Source: an uncultured Collinsella sp.
GTDB lineage: Bacteria > Actinomycetota > Coriobacteriia > Coriobacteriales > Coriobacteriaceae
DNA length: 64,000 nucleotides
Direction of reading: 5' to 3'
Assembly: GCA_958413895.1 (NCBI GenBank)
Contig: CATYVQ010000009.1
Location: 44,162 to 108,161, forward strand
This document shows positions 1 to 8,254 of this stretch, piece after piece; positions within the stretch are counted from its first letter, which is position 1, and every line of letters starts with the position of its first letter. The notes beneath the pieces are model-generated. The model did not search any database. It was not told where the DNA came from and saw only the letters and a program-made list of their open reading frames with translations. Position numbers and translations under genes: made by a program.

Positions 1-384
1 GAGCATGTGCCCCATGCCTATGTAGAACAGCGGAATGAGAAAGATGATTGAGATGATGAGACGGGTGCGCATGGCGGAGGCGGTGGCCTCCAACTTTTTG
101 GTAGGCGACTCCATATGAGCGGCGCCTGACCTGGCTTGCGCGCTGCCGTTTGGGGCGGCTTCGGTGCCCGTACTGACGGGCGAGGCCGAGTAGCCCGCGC
201 GGTCAACGGCGGTGCAGATATCGTCGGGGGAGACCTGCGCGGGGTCATAGTCGACCATCATGGAACCGGCGAGCAGGTTGACCGCGACGCTTTGGACGCC
301 GTCAAGCTTGCTGACGGCGCGGTCCACGTGCGCCTGGCAAGCGGCGCACGTCATGCCGCCCACGTCAAACTTATCTTGAGCCAT
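1..384 (-). CDS. copA: Copper-translocating P1B-type ATPase, N-terminal 128 residues (runs off the window)
   Basis: Heavy-metal exporting P-type ATPase of the inner membrane, most likely Cu(I). Only the N-terminus is present. It starts MAQDKFDVGGMTCAACQAHV, a heavy-metal-associated domain with the GMTCAAC copper-binding motif at residues 10-16, followed by the typical beta strand around residues 30-45 (NLLAGSMMVDYDP). A linker of about 30 residues then leads to the first hydrophobic helix (IISIIFLIPLFYIG), where the sequence ends at base 1. The ATG at 382-384 is preceded by AAAGGAG on the minus strand. A CsoR-type palindrome lies about 60 bp upstream, which supports copper regulation. The transmembrane CPC and DKTGT motifs lie outside the window, so metal specificity rests on the HMA domain and the operator. 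Confidence 0.88.
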   Translation of the reverse strand, partial: MAQDKFDVGGMTCAACQAHVDRAVSKLDGVQSVAVNLLAGSMMVDYDPAQVSPDDICTAVDRAGYSASPVSTGTEAAPNGSAQARSGAAHMESPTKKLEATASAMRTRLIISIIFLIPLFYIGMGHML

Positions 385-442
385 GGCTTCTCCTTTCTAT
401 GGTGTAGTGTTGGAAATGTTAACCTACCGATACTATACACCC

Positions 443-459
443 ATACCCCCTGGGGGTGT
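443..459. promoter_or_regulatory. CsoR/RcnR-type copper operator candidate
   Basis: The palindrome TACCCCCTGGGGGTG, two C5/G5 arms around a central T and bordered by AT-rich sequence, lies upstream of the copper ATPase start at 384. G/C-tract palindromes of this kind are characteristic of CsoR-family operators. The regulator itself is not in the window. Confidence 0.6.
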
Positions 460-532
460 CCAGTACAGAAATAATATATGAGATTTCGTTACAGATGAGG
501 ATGGATGGTTGGCCGATGGACCGTCCCAACCA

Positions 533-595
533 ATCATCTCAATCTGTAATATCTAGCAGGGAAAATGACCTCTAACTGTTACAGATCAAGACAAT
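533..595 (-). repeat. 63-bp imperfect palindromic repeat, copy 1
   Basis: Read on the minus strand it begins ATTGTCTTGATCTGTAACAG and ends TTACAGATTGAGATGAT, so its ends are near inverted complements around a T/C-rich centre (CATTTTCCCTGC). A second copy in the opposite orientation lies at 4031-4093. A related half copy (TTACAGATGAGG) lies at 490-501 and pairs imperfectly with 538-549. The repeat lies downstream of the kinase gene. Confidence 0.6.
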
Positions 596-634
596 TGCCG
601 GGGTGGGGTCTCGTCACGGCAAGACGCCCGCTCT

Positions 635-2719
635 CTAGATACAGAATCCGGGGATCACACAGGTTCGTTTGTTTGGCTTGTCCGTAGGCGTTGCGTACGT
701 AAAGGCGTCGCCGTCGTGGCCCACACGGTTTATGTAGAGCGTGCCTTCGGTCTCCGATGAGTCGGGGCTCACCGTGCGCTCCCACCAGCAGGTGTCCTTG
801 CCCTTCCACTGGCGGACCATCGTCTCGTTCGTGGAATACGGGCTCACCTTGAGCTCGCGGAAGAGCTGATACTCCTTGCCCTCGCCGTTGTAGATGTCTG
901 CCAGGTAGTGATAGCCCTCGGCAAACGAATCGGGCGGTTGTGTACCGCACAACTCGACCATGGCGGGCAGCCAAAGGGTTGCGGGCAACTCGCTCAGACA
1001 CGATGCACTGTTGGCGGCGCCAACGTTATTCGAGATCTTTTTGACAGATTTGATGAGTGCGCGCAACTCGTTGGGCAGCAGCTTAAGGCCGTCACCGTCG
1101 AGCCATTCCCGCAGCTCGCAATCTGCCCAGCCGGCGCTCGGCGGTTCAACCGCAGCGTTGCGCTCGGCAATACCCGCATCGAACATAAACGTCAGTCCGG
1201 CCTTGCCCGTCCCGTCCAGAAGCTCATCGTGGCGGATGCCCACAAGCTGCGCGCCAACCTGCAGCCCGTTGGTGAGTTTCACGCGCTTGGTACACGGATA
1301 GGGGATATGCCCATCAGCGTCGAGCAGGTGGTAGCGCTTGGCAATCTCGCGTGCCTCGCTACGGGTCTCGGCGGCCTTAATCTTGAGCGAAATCTCCTGC
1401 AGCTGATCCCAAGTGTAGTCGTCAAGCGAACCGCGGATGCCGTCCAGGTAGTCGGGGATGCCAAAGCCATGGGTCGCCGCGCCAACGACGCTGAGCCCCG
1501 CAACGACTGCAACGACGCCACCGATAATAAACCGGCGGCGGGTCATGGCATCGTGCCGGGCCTGCTCCAGGATCTCTCGCGCGCGCTCGCCGGCGACGTC
1601 GATCTTAAGGTGCGTACCGGAGTCGATGTCGATTGCGGCGTCACTGCCCGCGCCCTCGCGGCCCTCGGATTCGGCGTCGGTGAGGTATGTCGAGAGCACC
1701 TCGAGCATCTGCTGCTCGGTGGGACGATCGCACTGCTCGACCGAGAGACCCTTCATGATGATTTGGACGAGCGCTTCATCGCCCTCGCAGCGCGGCTCGA
1801 GCGGCGCCGGCTTGGTCTTGGTCTTTACGAGATAGAACGAGCCGGTTGCAGCGGCGTCCGTCGACTCAAAGTCAAACGGTTTGCGACCGCTGTAGAGCTG
1901 GTACAGAATGCTCGAAAGCGCGTAGACATCGATTGCCGGCGAACGGCGAAGGGCCGCGATGCCTTCGATATCCTGCGTGAGCATCTCGGGCGCGGCGTAT
2001 GCGGGCGTGGCAAAGCGCCAGATGTCGGCGCGCCGGGTGATCGTGTCGTCGCCGAGGGCCATGGTCGCGGAGCCCATGTCGATGAGGCAGGGGTCAAAGG
2101 AGCAATCGGCAATCTGCTGCTCGAGCGTTCGGCTGGTGGTGCGGAACATGATATTGGCAGGCGACAGGTCGCGATGGATGACCGGATTCACGAGGCCTTG
2201 GGTCATCAAGAGCGCACGAAGCACGGCGTTTCCGACGGCGGCGACCATCTGGGTGGTCAGCCCGCCCGAGGCGTCGTGCGGAAGCAGGGGCAGCGCCTGC
2301 TTGAGCGAGGTGCCCTCGACCCACTCCATGAGGATGAGCGGGTCATTCTCACACGAGCCGTAGCCATAGACGCGCGGAAATCCGCGCAGGTGCGAGACGG
2401 TACACAGATGACGGTACTCCTCGAACAGCGCAGCGGTGTTGGCCAGGTGCGCGGCCGATTGCTCGGCGGAGCGGTCGGGGGCTTGGCCGGAAAGGATAGC
2501 GTTGTCCTTGAGTAGCTTGACGGCAAAGACCTCGCCGCTCGTGTTGGTCGCGCGCAGCACGTGCCCGATGTTGCCGTTGTTGCGGTGGGCCGTCTGGAGA
2601 ATAAGCGTCATAAACCGACGTTTGGCGTCGTCCTCGGCGCTGGGGTCGACCGCCACGGCGGTATCGAACGTATCGAGACGGATGAGTTTGTCGCCATAGG
2701 CGCTATCGGTAGTATCCAT
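635..2719 (-). CDS. Membrane Ser/Thr protein kinase (Hanks type) with a DUF6273-like extracytoplasmic domain
   Basis: A 694-residue PknB-like receptor kinase. The kinase domain spans about 40-345 and shows the ATP-site lysine (FAVKLLKD, K68), the catalytic loop HRDLSPANI (182-190), a metal-binding DMG in place of DFG (about 214-216) and an APE motif (YAAPEML, about 241-247). A single transmembrane helix follows an RRR stop-transfer (about 394-416). The C-terminal 200 residues resemble DUF6273: GWADCELREWLDGDG, then a WW-containing segment and a C-terminal VIPGFCI. The start at 2719 is chosen for GACAAAGGAACGCC before the ATG; a longer in-frame start at 2806 lacks a ribosome site and would run through a palindrome. 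The FHA protein upstream at 2891-3853 is the obvious partner or substrate. The signal sensed is unknown. Confidence 0.9.
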   Translation of the reverse strand: MDTTDSAYGDKLIRLDTFDTAVAVDPSAEDDAKRRFMTLILQTAHRNNGNIGHVLRATNTSGEVFAVKLLKDNAILSGQAPDRSAEQSAAHLANTAALFEEYRHLCTVSHLRGFPRVYGYGSCENDPLILMEWVEGTSLKQALPLLPHDASGGLTTQMVAAVGNAVLRALLMTQGLVNPVIHRDLSPANIMFRTTSRTLEQQIADCSFDPCLIDMGSATMALGDDTITRRADIWRFATPAYAAPEMLTQDIEGIAALRRSPAIDVYALSSILYQLYSGRKPFDFESTDAAATGSFYLVKTKTKPAPLEPRCEGDEALVQIIMKGLSVEQCDRPTEQQMLEVLSTYLTDAESEGREGAGSDAAIDIDSGTHLKIDVAGERAREILEQARHDAMTRRRFIIGGVVAVVAGLSVVGAATHGFGIPDYLDGIRGSLDDYTWDQLQEISLKIKAAETRSEAREIAKRYHLLDADGHIPYPCTKRVKLTNGLQVGAQLVGIRHDELLDGTGKAGLTFMFDAGIAERNAAVEPPSAGWADCELREWLDGDGLKLLPNELRALIKSVKKISNNVGAANSASCLSELPATLWLPAMVELCGTQPPDSFAEGYHYLADIYNGEGKEYQLFRELKVSPYSTNETMVRQWKGKDTCWWERTVSPDSSETEGTLYINRVGHDGDAFTYATPTDKPNKRTCVIPGFCI

Positions 2720-2751
2720 GGCGTTCCTTTGTCTGGCATGGGTTGCCGCAA

Positions 2752-2812
2752 GTATACGTGAGCAGTGCGGATATCGGTAAAGTATCATGATAGCCGCACT
2801 GCCCACGTATAC
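2752..2812. repeat. 19-bp inverted repeat around a 23-bp centre, upstream of the kinase
   Basis: The arms GTATACGTGAGCAGTGCGG (2752-2770) and CCGCACTGCCCACGTATAC (2794-2812) are inverted complements with one mismatch. The centre is AT-rich and the structure sits 33 bp upstream of the kinase ATG, where the promoter or leader should be. It could be an operator, a leader hairpin or an unrelated palindromic repeat. Confidence 0.7.
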
Positions 2813-2848
2813 CGCTGAGCATTGTCGTTTACGACGCAGAAGGTAGAA

Positions 2849-2890
2849 GACGAAAGACGGACGGCGACCGTCTTTCGATCGCCGTCCGTG
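2849..2890 (-). terminator. Rho-independent terminator after the FHA gene
   Basis: ACGGACGGCGA (2857-2867) pairs perfectly with TCGCCGTCCGT (2879-2889). On the minus strand the stem is followed by a pyrimidine-rich TCTTTCGTCTTC. An alternative nested stem (GAAAGACGG with CCGTCTTTC) overlaps it. It separates the FHA gene from the kinase gene. Confidence 0.65.
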
Positions 2891-3853
2891 CTAGTCCACA
2901 ATGACAAGGAATGTCGTGTAGAGACCCAGATGGAGCCTGTCGCTGTTTTCGATTTCCACTGGGGGATAGATCTTGCCGGGCTCGCGTTGGTCGCGTGGCG
3001 GCTCAATCACAATATCGCCGTCGCCTGCACCCGATTCGAGTACCGTGCCGTTGGTCGATCCAAGGCCCTGGGCGTACCAGTGCTCACCCTCAAGCCAAAT
3101 GCGAAGATGCTCGCGCGATGCGTCGGCGCCCACATCGGTGATGCTGGGCGAGGTTTTGGGCAAAGAACCAATCACGGTGCCGCGCGGATCGCGTGTGAGG
3201 GGATGGATTTGCATGTCGGCGCAGTTGTCGGCATGGGTTCTGAGCAGACCGAGGTTGGGGGCGACGGTGCGCGGCTGCTCCAGGCTGCTCATAAAGCCAC
3301 GTCCGACGGTAGTTTCGGTGGTGCCAAAGTGCTCGCCCGTCTTGCTGTCGCAAAAGCGCTCGACGGTGGCCACGCCCTGAACGGGATCGGCGAGCGCCCC
3401 CGTTGCCACAAAGAGCATAAGGTAAAGCGTGCTTTTCTCGCGCACGGCATTGCCGTCAAAGTTGTCGATGCGATTGAGGGCATTTGCATATAGGCGGCTG
3501 TCCAGCTTGTAGCTGGTGAGAGCCGACATCATTTCGTTGGCGGCCGGACCGCGATAGTGCTCGGCGATTGCCCGATAGGCGGACTCGCCGCCGCCGAGCT
3601 TGCTGCAGATTGCCGAGGAAAGGTTGAGCGTGGTGACAGTAAAGTCGCTGTAGATGGAGGGCGCGCACTGGTCAGGCTTGCGATGGACGATGTAACGGGT
3701 GAGATACGAGCGGTTGGAAGAGCACTTCTCGAGCAGGGTACTGCCGAGATAAGAGTTTCCGTTGATAAGCATTCGGGCGATCTCGAGATGTTTAAGACCG
3801 CCGAACGAGCGAATATCGTTATAGAGGACCGAGCAAGGCGTCTCTGCTGCCAC
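2891..3853 (-). CDS. FHA-domain protein, likely partner of the neighbouring Ser/Thr kinase
   Basis: A 320-residue soluble protein with no visible signal peptide or membrane helix. The C-terminal third (about 225-315) is a forkhead-associated phosphothreonine-binding domain: a SREHLRIWLEGEHW core followed by GLGSTNGTVLESG, the conserved Ser-Arg-x-His and Ser-x-Asn-Gly residues. The N-terminal 200 residues are mostly helical by composition and not recognised. The start is a GTG preceded by AAAGGAGGTATCC, a near-perfect ribosome site; an in-frame TTG at 3883 would add ten residues and bury that site. The gene precedes the kinase on the same strand, with a terminator between them. FHA proteins are common readouts of PknB-type kinases, so a signalling pair is inferred. 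Confidence 0.85.
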   Translation of the reverse strand: MAAETPCSVLYNDIRSFGGLKHLEIARMLINGNSYLGSTLLEKCSSNRSYLTRYIVHRKPDQCAPSIYSDFTVTTLNLSSAICSKLGGGESAYRAIAEHYRGPAANEMMSALTSYKLDSRLYANALNRIDNFDGNAVREKSTLYLMLFVATGALADPVQGVATVERFCDSKTGEHFGTTETTVGRGFMSSLEQPRTVAPNLGLLRTHADNCADMQIHPLTRDPRGTVIGSLPKTSPSITDVGADASREHLRIWLEGEHWYAQGLGSTNGTVLESGAGDGDIVIEPPRDQREPGKIYPPVEIENSDRLHLGLYTTFLVIVD

Positions 3854-4361
3854 GGATACCTCCTTTGGTTGCTTCCTAGCCAATATGGCGATAGGAATTA
3901 ATGGCCCCCGGTGGGCGACGTATTAAATGGCTGCGCAATATATAGCGTAACCAAAGCAACATTATAGGCCACATGTTCGAAATTGCAGGAAGACCGAGAG
4001 ATTTTGGTTGGACTGAACGGAAATCCCCCTCTGTCTTGATCTATAACAATTAGGACCCGGTTTTGTCCCGCAGCTGTTACAGATTGAGACAATCGGCCAG
4101 GCCCACCTCGTCCGCCTCGTCATCTGTGGTTTACGTGGGGGCATGCGAAGCACGGGTATACTAACCGGCGGCGAATCTGCTCCATCGCTTAGAGCTGCTG
4201 CGTCTGGACGGCGCGTGATAGGGCTGCCAAAGCGATCGCCAGCGTGCTGAGCAACGTCCTCTCTGTGCGCACCTGTTTTTGTATGTATTAGCGCACTACC
4301 AAGCACGCCCGCGCGGCCGCATGCCGTGCCCATTGCGCGTGCAGATAAGGAACAACAACAT
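3854..4361. other. 508-bp divergent intergenic region
   Basis: Lies between the FHA gene (minus) and the RNA helicase gene (plus) and must hold both promoters. No convincing coding frame was seen. It contains the second copy of the 63-bp palindromic repeat (4031-4093). No riboswitch was recognised, and no promoter could be placed with confidence. Confidence 0.5.
4031..4093 (+). repeat. 63-bp imperfect palindromic repeat, copy 2
   Basis: Begins CTGTCTTGATCTATAACAAT, continues TTAGGACCCGGTTTTGTCCC and ends TGTTACAGATTGAGACAAT. It matches copy 1 (533-595, minus strand) along nearly its whole length, with most differences in the centre. The ends are inverted complements of each other. Confidence 0.6.
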
Positions 4362-6608
4362 ATGCGTAATTCTGTATCCGACGTCACCGACGCCGAGATC
4401 CTGGACGAGGCCCGCGAGGCCATGACCCAGGCTGCCTTCGATGCCGCCGATGAGGCCAATGCTGCCCAGGCCGTCGAGTCCGCTACCGAGAGCCTGCCCG
4501 CCTTTGACGAGCTGGGACTTTCGGACGAGATGCTTCGTGCTATCGAGAACCTGGGCTACACGGCGCCGACGCCCGTGCAGGCCGGCTCGATCCCCGTGGT
4601 GCTCGAGGGTCGCGACCTGCTTGCCGCCGCTCAAACCGGCACCGGCAAGACGGCCGCCTTCTTGCTGCCGACCATGAACAATCTGGAGCACATCGCTCCG
4701 CCCAAGCCCGTGCGCGAGCGCGGCGGCCGCAACCGTCGCCGCGGTGCTAAAAAGCCCGAGGGCAACGGCCGTGGCCCCGTGATGCTCGTCATCACCCCCA
4801 CGCGCGAGCTTGCCCAGCAGATCGACGAGGTCGCGAGCAAAATCGCCGACGTCACGGGCCACGTTGCCGTGACCGTCGTGGGCGGCGTGAGCTACAAGCC
4901 GCAGACCGCGGCACTCAAGTACGGCTGCGATATCCTGGTCGCCACGCCGGGTCGTCTGGTCGACCTGATCGAGCAGGGCGCCTGCCACCTGAACGAGGTC
5001 AAGGTGCTGGTGCTCGACGAGGCCGATCGCATGCTCGACATGGGCTTTTTGCCCGCCGTCCGCCGCATTGTGCGCGAGACGCCGGCCGAGCGCCAGACGC
5101 TGCTGTTCTCGGCGACGCTCGACGAGGAGGCCGTGGGCGAGATCACTGATCTGGTGAGCGACCCGGCCCGCGTGGAGATCGCGCCCGCCACGTCGACTGC
5201 CGACACCGTCGACCAGTTTGTGTTCCCGGTGTCCATCGAGGCCAAGAACAACCTGCTGCCCGAGTTCCTCAAGAAGGAGGGCCCGGAGCGCACCATCGTC
5301 TTTATGCGCACCAAGCACCGTGCCGACAGCTGCTGCCGTCGTCTGGAGCGCAAGGGCATCAAGGCCGCCGCAATTCACGGCAACCGCAGCCAGGCCCAGC
5401 GCGAGCGCGCGCTTTCTGCCTTCCGCGATGGCACCGTCGACGTGCTGGTGGCAACCGACGTGCTCGCCCGCGGCATCGACATTAGCGACGTGCGCTACGT
5501 CGTGAACTTTGACGTGCCGGCCGAGCCGACCGACTATATCCACCGCATTGGCCGTACGGGCCGCGCCGGCGAGCTGGGCTGGGCCATTACGTTTGTGACC
5601 GAGCAGGACGTCGACGAGTTCTACGAGATCGAGAAGCTCATGGACAAGACCGCCGACATCTACGAGGCCGGCGACCTGCACGTGGGTCCCAACCCGCCCG
5701 CGGTTGATCCCGAGCGCGACCCTGCGGCCTTTAAGGTGAAGAAGACCAAGCGCGGCAAGTCCAAGAGCAAGAAGAAGCTTGAGCAGGCGCGTCGCGACGG
5801 CAAGCGCAACGGCGACGATTACGGCGATGTTGCCGGTCGTTCCAACCGCGGTCGCGACGAGCGCCGCGGCGACGGCGAGCGTCCGAGCCGTCCCAAGCGC
5901 GGCGGCAAGACCCGCGTGCGCGAGGGCGTTCAGGCTCGCGTGGACGAGGCTGTTGAGAGCGTGGCTCGCGAGGTAGCTGCCGAGGAGCGCGGCGGTGCCG
6001 GTGCCGCTGAGCAGCCTGCGCGCGGCAACCGTGCCGAGCGTCGTGCCAAGCAGTTCCAGGGCGAGGCACACCGCCGTCGTCGTGAGGACGAGGACCGTGG
6101 CGGCCGTCGTCGTGTCGAGCGCGAGGACGAGGGCCGCGGTTCGCGCGGTGGCAAGCGCGGTGCGGGCGACCGCCGTCGTTCCGGTCGTGATGACGAGCGC
6201 GGTGGCCGTGATGAGCGTCGCGGCGGCGAGGGTCGCGGTGAGCGAGGTGCCCGTGGCGGTGAGTCCCGTGGCGGCAAGCGCTTTGAAGAGCGCGGTAGCC
6301 GCGGCGGCGAGCGTCGCGAGGGTGCTCGCGGCAATGGCGGCCGCGGCGGCGCTGGTCGTTCTAACGAGTCGCGCGATCGTCGTGACCCGCGTGCCAGCCG
6401 TGATCGTCGCGATGACTGGCGCAACTACGACGATACCCGCGAAGAGCGTCGCGGCGGCTATCGTGGTGGTCGTGGCGGCAACCAGGCCGGCTCCCGTGGC
6501 GGCCGTGCCGGCGGTCGCGATAACCGTGGCAGCTACGGCAACAGCCGTGGCGGCAAGCGCGGTGGCAGCTCCCGTCGCCCCGGCGACGGCGGCGGCAAGC
6601 GCAAGTAA
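4362..6608 (+). CDS. DEAD-box ATP-dependent RNA helicase with long Arg/Gly-rich tail
   Basis: A 748-residue cytoplasmic RNA helicase of the CsdA/DeaD/RhlE group. Motifs in order: a Q-motif region with PTPVQ, AQTGTGKT (motif I, about 90-97), PTREL (about 146-150), TPGRLVDL, DEAD at about 219-222, SAT at about 250-252, and HRIGRTGR near 400. A short basic insert (RNRRRGAKKPEGNGRG) sits between motifs I and Ia. The last 290 residues are almost wholly Arg, Gly, Glu, Asp and Ser, with many RGG and ERGG repeats, as in RNA-binding tails. The start MRNSVSDV is chosen because an AAGGA lies 10 bases upstream; an upstream in-frame ATG lacks one. A strong terminator follows. Likely role: ribosome assembly or mRNA remodelling. 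Confidence 0.95.
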   Translation: MRNSVSDVTDAEILDEAREAMTQAAFDAADEANAAQAVESATESLPAFDELGLSDEMLRAIENLGYTAPTPVQAGSIPVVLEGRDLLAAAQTGTGKTAAFLLPTMNNLEHIAPPKPVRERGGRNRRRGAKKPEGNGRGPVMLVITPTRELAQQIDEVASKIADVTGHVAVTVVGGVSYKPQTAALKYGCDILVATPGRLVDLIEQGACHLNEVKVLVLDEADRMLDMGFLPAVRRIVRETPAERQTLLFSATLDEEAVGEITDLVSDPARVEIAPATSTADTVDQFVFPVSIEAKNNLLPEFLKKEGPERTIVFMRTKHRADSCCRRLERKGIKAAAIHGNRSQAQRERALSAFRDGTVDVLVATDVLARGIDISDVRYVVNFDVPAEPTDYIHRIGRTGRAGELGWAITFVTEQDVDEFYEIEKLMDKTADIYEAGDLHVGPNPPAVDPERDPAAFKVKKTKRGKSKSKKKLEQARRDGKRNGDDYGDVAGRSNRGRDERRGDGERPSRPKRGGKTRVREGVQARVDEAVESVAREVAAEERGGAGAAEQPARGNRAERRAKQFQGEAHRRRREDEDRGGRRRVEREDEGRGSRGGKRGAGDRRRSGRDDERGGRDERRGGEGRGERGARGGESRGGKRFEERGSRGGERREGARGNGGRGGAGRSNESRDRRDPRASRDRRDDWRNYDDTREERRGGYRGGRGGNQAGSRGGRAGGRDNRGSYGNSRGGKRGGSSRRPGDGGGKRK

Positions 6609-6640
6609 GATGCGCATCGCGCGCTAGCGTGAGACAAGCT

Positions 6641-6676
6641 AAGGGCCCGAGCAAATAACGCTCGGGCCCTTTTGTT
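6641..6676 (+). terminator. Rho-independent terminator of the RNA helicase
   Basis: AAGGGCCCGAGC (6641-6652) pairs with GCTCGGGCCCTT (6660-6671), followed by a short T-rich tail (TTTTGTTT). Confidence 0.92.
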
Positions 6677-6679
6677 TGC

Positions 6680-7232
6680 CGTGTCCATCGCTAATTCAAA
6701 CGTGATGTTCTCGGGAATGCATCTGGGGGATGCTGAGGACCTATTTTCCGCCATGCAGCAATGGGTCCTATGGGGTGCGCCGTGCATTTTTTGGAGTATT
6801 CTGCAGTTCGAGTTGTCTGCATATGATTCGACGTCGCCAACGGTGGCCTTCGGATATCCCTAGCGAGCGTTCCGAGTCAGATTTCGCCGTTTTCCGGAGC
6901 AGGGGCGCGTCATTCTCGCCATGTCGGGACTTAGAATGATACGGCGCCCTACAGTTTTGCCCTCCCGCGGCGGTGCTGGCGCGGTCACGTTGCAGAATAC
7001 TCCGTTTTTTGCACGGGCCAGGATGGGGTACCTCAGGAGAACGCGGCGGTATCCAGTAAATATATGCAATCTGTACCGGGAATTATGCAAACCGAAAAGG
7101 CGGGCAGTATGGGTTGGTGTATCGGGCTGCCTAGCGCACCAAAACGGGGAGCTCCCCCCCCATGCGCCGTATACCCTGTCTGAATGTGAAAACAGCTTGA
7201 CGCGTTGCCAGGCGTAGGGGGAGGGTGCCTCG
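6680..7232. other. Gene-free region between the helicase terminator and the flavodoxin-ferredoxin gene
   Basis: About 550 bp without a credible coding frame. It holds the 235-bp element (6781-7015). To the right of that lies a segment shared with the other locus, including TGGGG-ACC near 7025 and ATGCAA motifs near 7064 and 7085. The last 150 bp is the presumed leader of the gene at 7233. No tRNA or known riboswitch was recognised. Confidence 0.5.
6781..7015. repeat. 235-bp element with 25-bp inverted ends, copy A
   Basis: The left end CGTGCATTTTTTGGAGTATT (then CTGCA) at 6781-6805 and the right end TGCAGAATACTCCGTTTTTT (then GCACG) at 6991-7015 are inverted copies. An element of the same length with near-identical ends occurs at 25099-25333. 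The 185-bp interior carries no convincing ORF and shows no similarity by eye to the other copy. Sequence just beyond the right end is also partly shared between the two loci. Confidence 0.55.
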
Positions 7233-7994
7233 ATGAGCGTATTCGAAATTGTGTTTAGTCCGACGGGCGGAACGCGGAAGGTGTCTGGCCTTGTGGCCGG
7301 GGCACTGGACAAGAATACCGTTACCGTCGATTTGACCGATAACGGGCTAGATTTCAGCGCTGTCTCGATGACTGAGGACGACGTGGCCGTAATCTCTGTG
7401 CCGGCGTATGCCGGTAGAATCCCGGCTGTGGTGGCTGACCGGTTGGGCATGGTGCGCGGCAACGGGGCTCGGGCTGTTTTGGTTTGTGTATACGGAAACC
7501 GCGCGTTTGAGGACACGCTCGTAGAGCTGGAGGACGTTGCGAAGCGCGCCGGATTTAGGGTGGTTGCAGCTGTTTCTGCTATTGCTGAGCATTCCGTTGC
7601 TCGTCAGTTTGCTGCTGGGCGACCGGATGCGCAGGATGCGGCGCAGCTCGCAGAGTTTGCGCAACAAATTCAGCAAAAGCTGTTGGCTGAGGATGCGTCC
7701 GAGCCCTCTATCCCCGGCAATCGTCCTTATAAACAAGCTGGAGGTCGCCGTATGGCACCCGAGGCAACAGAGGATTGCGCCTCCTGCGGTGCATGCGCCG
7801 CGGCGTGCCCCGTTTGTGCTATCGACAAGGGCGACCCCAAGCGAGCAGCTGGCGAGGCGTGCATCTCCTGCATGCGCTGCATCGCCGTATGTCCGCGAGG
7901 CGCTCGCAAGCTTGATCCCAACAAGCTATCCGCTGTTTCCCAGATGTTGAGCAAGGTTTGCGTCGTGCGGAAGGAATGCGAGCTCTTCATCTAG
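7233..7994 (+). CDS. Flavodoxin-ferredoxin fusion protein (EFR1-type)
   Basis: A 253-residue protein with an N-terminal flavodoxin-like fold and a C-terminal double-cluster ferredoxin. The FMN phosphate loop is SPTGGTRK (about 9-16). Two 4Fe-4S motifs are visible, CASCGACAAACP near 178 and CISCMRCIAVCP near 210, each with the following CP. The middle (VYGNRAFEDTLVELEDV) matches the EFR1-family flavodoxin core. The ATG has GGGGGAGGG upstream. Proteins of this type move single electrons between ferredoxin pools and flavin; the partner is unknown and no obvious redox enzyme is adjacent. The 235-bp inverted-end element lies 220 bp upstream. Confidence 0.88.
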   Translation: MSVFEIVFSPTGGTRKVSGLVAGALDKNTVTVDLTDNGLDFSAVSMTEDDVAVISVPAYAGRIPAVVADRLGMVRGNGARAVLVCVYGNRAFEDTLVELEDVAKRAGFRVVAAVSAIAEHSVARQFAAGRPDAQDAAQLAEFAQQIQQKLLAEDASEPSIPGNRPYKQAGGRRMAPEATEDCASCGACAAACPVCAIDKGDPKRAAGEACISCMRCIAVCPRGARKLDPNKLSAVSQMLSKVCVVRKECELFI

Positions 7995-8141
7995 CGCATA
8001 CGAAATTGCTGCAAGGAGTGCCCCTGGGTGCCGGCGGGAAAGGAACGTCCCTAAGTGCCGCCTAAATACCGCTCACCGGTCATGATGACTATTCCGGCTT
8101 TGCTGTTGCCTACAATAGCTCCCGTAAAAAGAAATGCGGAA

Positions 8142-8174
8142 GGTTACCGAGTCCCCTCGGACGTGGGCCTAACC
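8142..8174 (+). promoter_or_regulatory. Leader hairpin, candidate antiterminator (RAT-like) site
   Basis: GGTTA (8142-8146) pairs with TAACC (8170-8174), with an inner stem CCGAG/CTCGG and one-sided loops. This resembles the size and layout of ribonucleic antiterminator targets of BglG/LicT proteins, one of which is encoded two genes downstream. The sequence does not match the classic RAT consensus and no overlapping terminator is clear, so the call is tentative. Confidence 0.35.
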
Positions 8175-8254
8175 AAAGTCTTTGAACGGGTGTGTCTCTA
8201 TGGATGCATTCGGTTGATTTTGGTTGGGCTATATTTATGAAGGGACATGCCACC

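Noticed and set aside
4296..6617. A 773-codon open frame antisense to the RNA helicase
   Set aside because: It is a shadow of the GC-rich helicase gene; its product is an Ala/Thr/Leu-rich composition artefact and the sense frame carries all DEAD-box motifs.
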